Below, in pieces: positions 59,136 through 64,000 of a stretch of 64,000 nt of DNA (positions are counted from its first letter, which is position 1; each line of letters begins with the position of its first letter). The stretch is from Pempheris klunzingeri (taxonomy: Eukaryota; Chordata; Actinopteri; Acropomatiformes; Pempheridae), in NCBI RefSeq assembly GCF_042242105.1, contig NC_092014.1, positions 13,955,874-14,019,873 on the forward strand, read 5' to 3'. The notes beneath the pieces were generated by a model. That model made no database searches. It was not told where the DNA came from and worked only from the letters and a program-made list of their open reading frames with translations. The position numbers were made by a program, and so were the translations under genes.

Positions 59136-62100
59136 TCAGTTGCTGAGGAGCAGCTCTGTCGCCGTTTCCACATCCCAGGATTTCGAAGACAAGGCCGCTA
59201 TTACTGCATTCTGTGTGTGAGGGGAAAAAGAACAAAAACGTATCATAATCTGTGCCGCATTTACAAAATCAAGTTAATAAAAAAAAAACTGATATGTATG
59301 TATGTATAGAACCCTTTAATCAGAGATGCTTTGACATTTATTACAGCACCTAACAATTACAACTATTTTAATTATTGATTAATCTCTCTAATATATTGTT
59401 TCATCCCACCATCAGTCCAAAACCCAAAGATATTCAGGTTATTATCACAGACGACTAAGAACAACTCACAATATTTACAATTGAGAAGCTGGAACCAGAG
59501 AATTTTTGTTACTAAAATTACTCAATTAATAATCTGTTTCAGCCTCACCATGCAACAGCCCCTCCTGTCCCTCACCATGCTTTGTTAAATATATTAACGT
59601 TATGCCACAGCAAAAACAGAAAGTGGTTCTCACCTTATCAAAGCCCATGGCACAGAGTTTGTCTATTTTGCGTGTGTAGTCAGGACTGGAGACCGGAGCG
59701 CCTGCATAGACGTGAGACCACAGCCTTGCAGTCTGTTTGAACATTTCTGGGTTCTGCTTATACTGAGGATGCAGAGGGAAAGCAATCAAACATAGAACAC
59801 TGGCCAAATATGACAAATGACACAAAACAAACATTGTTATCAAAGTATTAATTCTACAAAAAGTTCCCTTGCTGTGCTCCTATGTTTGACATTTTCACTA
59901 AAAGTGTTCTGAATGTAGGGAAGTATTATCGCATCAAAACACGCACAAACATGTTCCTCACCTGGTTTGCTACTACTGCGTCCTGTGGATCATCTGGTTC
60001 TGCTGCTGCAAGGAGAGCCTGTAGAGACAACAGCACCGTCCGCAGGGTCATAGCAGCTGCCCTGAGTGAGACAGATTAAAAGACGGAGCAGATAAGTGGA
60101 GGCTGTTTTTACTTTGTGTTTGTTACGGGGGAAACACACTGGAACAATGAGTTCAGTACGTCACAGGGTTCGGACACGTCTCACTCACCACTGGTCTTTT
60201 AAAATGTCCAGACATATTGCTCCTGTCACCGAACTGATATTAGGGTGCCAGATCTTAGTGATGAAACGTACCTAAGATGGAAAGGAGTGAGAGGATATCT
60301 GGATAAAACTGGTATGATTATAGAGAAAACTGGGTTACAATGGACACATTTACATGCACTGTTTTAATCATATTTGGCAAGGGTTTGACTAATAGTAAGA
60401 TGATATAAATTTGTCTACTGATTTTGTCATACTCTTTATACTGTGGTGGCTGTTGCTTCAAGCTTAGGCCATTGTGGGCAATGTTTCAAATCAATGAGCA
60501 GAACCGCTTCAGGGTAATAATGAATTTGTAAAACTGTGACAAAATACTTGATCTGTCGGGTATTTAATTAGCTAGATAAGCCAAAGACAGACATTCCTCC
60601 ACGTTTCTGAACAGATTTTTCTCTATTGACAGTGTTATGTAAATTTACTGAGGGACTTTCTGTTTTGTCACCCCTACATTTGAGATTAAATGTTCAAATG
60701 AGACATGATCATTCAGCTTGTTGTATGTATCAGTCTAATAGTTTCCAGGTTTCTGATAGTCCGTGTAAATGTGTGTTTTTGGTTCCTCAACTCTCCGCAC
60801 CAAGCGCAAAACACTCATCATCAGTGAACGCACTTTATTTTCTGCCTGAACTCTGCTGCATTTACCCTCTCCATTTAGACCAGCGGTGCGAAAATCAAAT
60901 TTACCCTCTGTTATCAATATCAGACGCTCTCTTTCATTTTAGCATTGACATCATCATGGTATATATTTTTCTATTTTACTCCCAAGATATTATATAACTG
61001 AAGTTGAGGGTGCACCTGTGCACATGGCAGACAATGATCAGTGACCTGAATAACATGTTTACAAGCTACTATATCCAGCTTTCTATTAAGAGCACTTCAG
61101 CAAGCATAGTAAGGTTCATCAAAACTGGATTAAAAAACCAGAATATAAAGTTAACTCATACTGATGCCAGAGCTGCAACAATTAATCGATTAGTTGTCGA
61201 CTTTTAAATTACTCGACAACTATTATGATAATCAATTAATCTTATTTAGTAATTTTTTAAAGAAAAAAGGTCAAAATTCTCTGTTTTTTGCTTCTCAAAT
61301 GTCAATATTTTCTGGTTCCTTTACTCCTCTATGACAGTAAACTGAATATCTGTGAATTGTGGACAAAATGAGACAGGTCACCTTGGGCTTTGGGAATCAC
61401 TGATTGACATTCTTAACCATTTTCTGTCATTTTCGTGTCATAGACTAATCAAGAAAATAATTGACAATGAAAATAATTGTTGATTGCAGCCCAAATTGAT
61501 GCTAACCGGGATAATGGTGTGTATTTAAATGCACTCGAGTGAGAGAGGACCAAGCAGCAGATGGGAGGTACTGAAGCACATACCTTTGGTGGGTTAAAAG
61601 GATAGGTTTCTGGGATTTTTATTTCAAGCTGATATCTGCCACCTTAAGAAATAAAAGCAACAAAATGTTTTAGAAAATCATGACAAAGTATTGCAGCAAA
61701 TATCTTGTCAGGTCGTTTGAAATGCGGGTGGGAGTAAATACCTTCGTATGGTGTATCTGGAGGACCTGCTATCTCCCCCCTCAGCTCTGTGAAGTTCTCA
61801 TCCACCAAATCTACTTTTATCTGGTTTTTACTTGTCTGTGGTTTAGGACAAAAGGAAGGCACACGATGAATTAACCTTGTTGTTTAATGGACTCATAGCT
61901 CTCAGACTATGTCTTGACATGTGTCTGTCAACTATGAAACCACACACTTTCACCAACAATGTGGAGCTACAGACATGTTGGCTGTTCAAAAAGGCACCAC
62001 AACTGTCGTTTTCCATATGTTAAAGCGACCACTATGTCATTTAATATACGTTAGCAGCATAGCTAGCTCGCTAGTAGAGCCAAGCTAGCAAAAGTTAACA

Positions 62101-62769
62101 ACAAACCCACAATGACAACACTTGTCAGGTAGCAGGATAACAAAACACACACTTTAAACGACCAAAACCCTTCAGGGTTGACGCCAGTGGTGAAATAAAT
62201 GTGTTGAGTTGGTGAACGTTGAAGCATAACAACACAGGCTAATGCTAACTGTGGATGAGATGTCAAAATAACGTTAGCGCTAGCTAGCTAAAGCCTGCTA
62301 ACTCAAACTGTCAGTAAGTAATTAGGGTTAGTAAACAGCTACAGTAGCTTGTATGAGGCGTGTCCTACAGCCCTCACAAAGTAGGTTGATTTTTGTTGGG
62401 TAATTATCCAAAGCTATGCGGTGCTGGTTGTTAAAAGCAGAGGGCCTGTCAGTTGACAAAGCTGAATCCCCGGTGTTTCCTGAACACACCCACCTGACAT
62501 AGCAGGAGAGGTTCGGTCACACGCTGATACCAGGCTACAGCTAGCTGAAGTTCCCCTATTTAGGCCTGACCTGCTGCAACACAGGACTGGGACCTAATGT
62601 GATTTCTGCCACAAAGGCTACAGACACTTTACATTTTACCTGAGTTTAAACAGTAGCAAGAAAGGAGCCGAATCAAAGTCGAACACACACAGTAAGGTTA
62701 CCGCACCTCTTCGCTTTTGAGAACTTCTTTGAACTCCCGCTTGATCCTTTGGACCGCGATGTTAGCCAT
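59136..62769 (-). CDS. ube2k: Ubiquitin-conjugating enzyme E2 K (E2-25K)
   Basis: Seven exons on the minus strand: 62707-62769, 61742-61835, 61584-61642, 60189-60271, 59962-60061, 59634-59762, 59136-59210; 603 nt, 200 aa, exactly the human length. Start ATG at 62769 begins MANIAVQRIKREFKEVLKSE. Seen: UBC fold with HPNISSVTGAICLDILKDQW, active-site Cys92 in exon 4; C-terminal UBA domain in exons 6-7 (KLCAMGFDK then NAVIAALSSKSWDVETATEL, ending LLLSN). Known: an E2 that builds Lys48-linked ubiquitin chains, with the UBA binding ubiquitin. All junctions are GT-AG and in phase, and all key residues are present. It is convergent with pds5a, as in human. Confidence 0.98.
59211..59633 (-). other. 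ube2k: ube2k intron 6 with diverged hAT-like MITE
   Basis: About 59345-59547 is a diverged, inverted relative of the element at 61168-61494. Read on the minus strand it shares GCTTCTCAA, CTGGTTCC and CTGAATATCT blocks in the same order. Confidence 0.5.
60272..61583 (-). other. ube2k: ube2k intron 3
   Basis: Contains the hAT-like MITE at 61168-61494. The rest is AT-rich with no recognised exon or RNA gene. Confidence 0.7.
61168..61494. mobile_element. hAT-like MITE with near-perfect 8-bp target duplication
   Basis: 327 bp. The left end CAGAGCTGCAAC and right end (reverse complement) TTGGGCTGCAAT form imperfect terminal inverted repeats. The element is flanked by ACTGATGC (61160-61167) and ATTGATGC (61495-61502), a 7-of-8 match, and an 8-bp duplication is the hAT hallmark. 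No transposase is encoded. Confidence 0.7.
61836..62706 (-). other. ube2k: ube2k intron 1
   Basis: Intron 1, rich in GCTAGC/GTTAGC words near 62050-62300. No exon is seen. Confidence 0.65.
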
Positions 62770-62999
62770 GGCTGTGTCTGCTGAACTGCTGCTGCCTTGA
62801 AGCAAGACCCGGGGCCTCTTTCCCTGTGCTGTCTGTCCGTGTTTAGGGGTGGGGGGGGACCGCCCGCTCCGCTAGGTGCTTTTTCACAGTTATGAAGTCC
62901 TCCTTTCACTTTCACCGCACACCGATTCTTCTCACCTCAGAGGCAGCTCACCGTCGACTGCCTGCCTGCCTGCACACAGCCTCAGTCAGTCCAGAACAT

Positions 63000-63072
63000 A
63001 CACACGCATACACACACACACACACACTCATATACACACATACATACACACACACACACACACGCACACACA
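63000..63072. repeat. Interrupted (CA)n microsatellite
   Basis: CA units broken by CATA and CGCA variants, upstream of the ube2k promoter side. Confidence 0.9.
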
Positions 63073-63539
63073 TAGTGCAGCAGCTAAATGGAGTAGAAAC
63101 TAGAACTTTCATTAATGAGCTCTGGTGCATGTGTTCATGGCCTTTTGAAACTCGCCTTCAGGACATTTCTCATCATGGTGCTGAACACATCTGATTTCCA
63201 GCACTGTTAACTAGCACCTTCAGTCACCTGCAGGATTTTACACCTGACTGTGGCGTGTTATTGGGGTCTTGCATAATTGTTTTAATAAATGTTTTTGCCA
63301 ATCTGCCAGGTTCTACTATTTTTCAACTGTGCCCGCTCACATGTAAACTAACACTTCAACAACTGACAATGCACACACTTCAGTTTCTCCAATATAATCT
63401 GACATTTTAACTGCTTTCACATCTGAGAGAAGTTGCTGTCATCTCTTAATAAGATGGCTCATTAAGTGGTGAAATAAATGTAAGGAAAAGAAGCTGTCAG
63501 GTCCTCCCTACATTGAGAGAAAAGCATGTGGGTTAACCC

Positions 63540-63835
63540 AGATTGTACTGTAGTAACTACATTTTGAGGAACTTGTGTTTGACTTGGGTATTTCTATTTT
63601 GATGCTTCTTTTTTCTGGGAAATGTACTTTTTACTGCACTGCGCTCATCTGACAGCTATAGTTTTTTTTTTAACTTATGTAACATACATTAAATTCATAA
63701 AATATCATACAGTTACACAACAGAATTATCTCCTCCTCGACCAGATGCTACTTGCACATTACAAGCTGAATTCATCAGTAATAATCTTAACTTTTATAGG
63801 GTGGTATTACTACTTTTACTTAAGATTTTCATTCC
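63540..63835. repeat. Family E repeat relic
   Basis: Has ACTTTTTACTGCACTGCGCT, CTCCTCGACCAGATGCTACT and CATCAGTAATAATCTTAACT in the order I recall from the widespread teleost repeat that also appears at 11590-11880 (a different part). Diverged. Confidence 0.45.
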
Positions 63836-64000
63836 ATTAGATAAAATTAATACATTTCTCAGACAAGAACAGTATTACTGGAAAAAACGTAAATTATTAT
63901 ATATGGCAGTTAAAAAAATCTGACAAAAAATCATAGTGTAAAATGGATGACATTACAGCCAGCTGATGGGTAAAATGTGTGACGACAGTTTGTGATAAGC

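Larger units (their letters stand above)
62770..64000. other. ube2k 5' side and right-hand intergenic region
   Basis: 62770 to about 63000 is GC-richer and should contain the ube2k 5' UTR and promoter. Then come a CA-rich tract (about 63000-63070) and AT-rich sequence including a family E relic at about 63540-63835. No gene is seen before the window ends. Confidence 0.55.

Overview
The window is nuclear DNA of a ray-finned fish, most likely an acanthomorph (spiny-rayed) teleost. Genes are split into many exons by compact GT-AG introns, (CA)n/(TG)n microsatellites are very dense, and several dispersed repeats look like those common in acanthomorph genomes. Apart from the partial gene at the left edge, gene content and order match human 4p14: UBE2K - PDS5A - N4BP2 - RHOH - CHRNA9. 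I read exon boundaries from splice signals, reading phase and protein continuity. Every complete multi-exon model closes in frame: chrna9 553 aa, n4bp2 1844 aa, pds5a 1293 aa, ube2k 200 aa. Single-exon rhoh is 195 aa.

Layout: 1-1755 (minus) is the 5' part of a GIMAP/AIG1-type GTPase with a very long coiled coil, cut by the window edge. 4514-8934 (minus) is chrna9 in 7 exons. 15284-15871 (minus) is rhoh in one coding exon. 20007-32097 (minus) is n4bp2 in 16 exons. After about 2.3 kb of divergent 5' sequence, 34392-55612 (plus) is pds5a in 32 coding exons. Its 3' end converges on ube2k (59136-62769, minus, 7 exons). The rest is introns, UTRs, microsatellites and relics of non-autonomous transposons.

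The genes are not an operon. They are independently transcribed neighbours: an IMAP GTPase and a GTPase-deficient Rho protein (lymphocyte signalling), an acetylcholine receptor subunit, a ubiquitin-binding polynucleotide kinase/Smr protein, a cohesin regulator and a ubiquitin-conjugating enzyme. I see no CRISPR array, rRNA, tRNA, viral gene or bacterial-type cassette, and no convincing new multi-gene system. The most interesting signals concern splicing. They are a GC-AG intron in pds5a, sense-strand CA tracts following many 5' splice sites, complementary TG and CA tracts around n4bp2 exon 15, a 3' splice site in chrna9 whose pyrimidine tract is a TG repeat, a 427-bp pure TG array in pds5a intron 1, and a candidate alternative last exon of pds5a.
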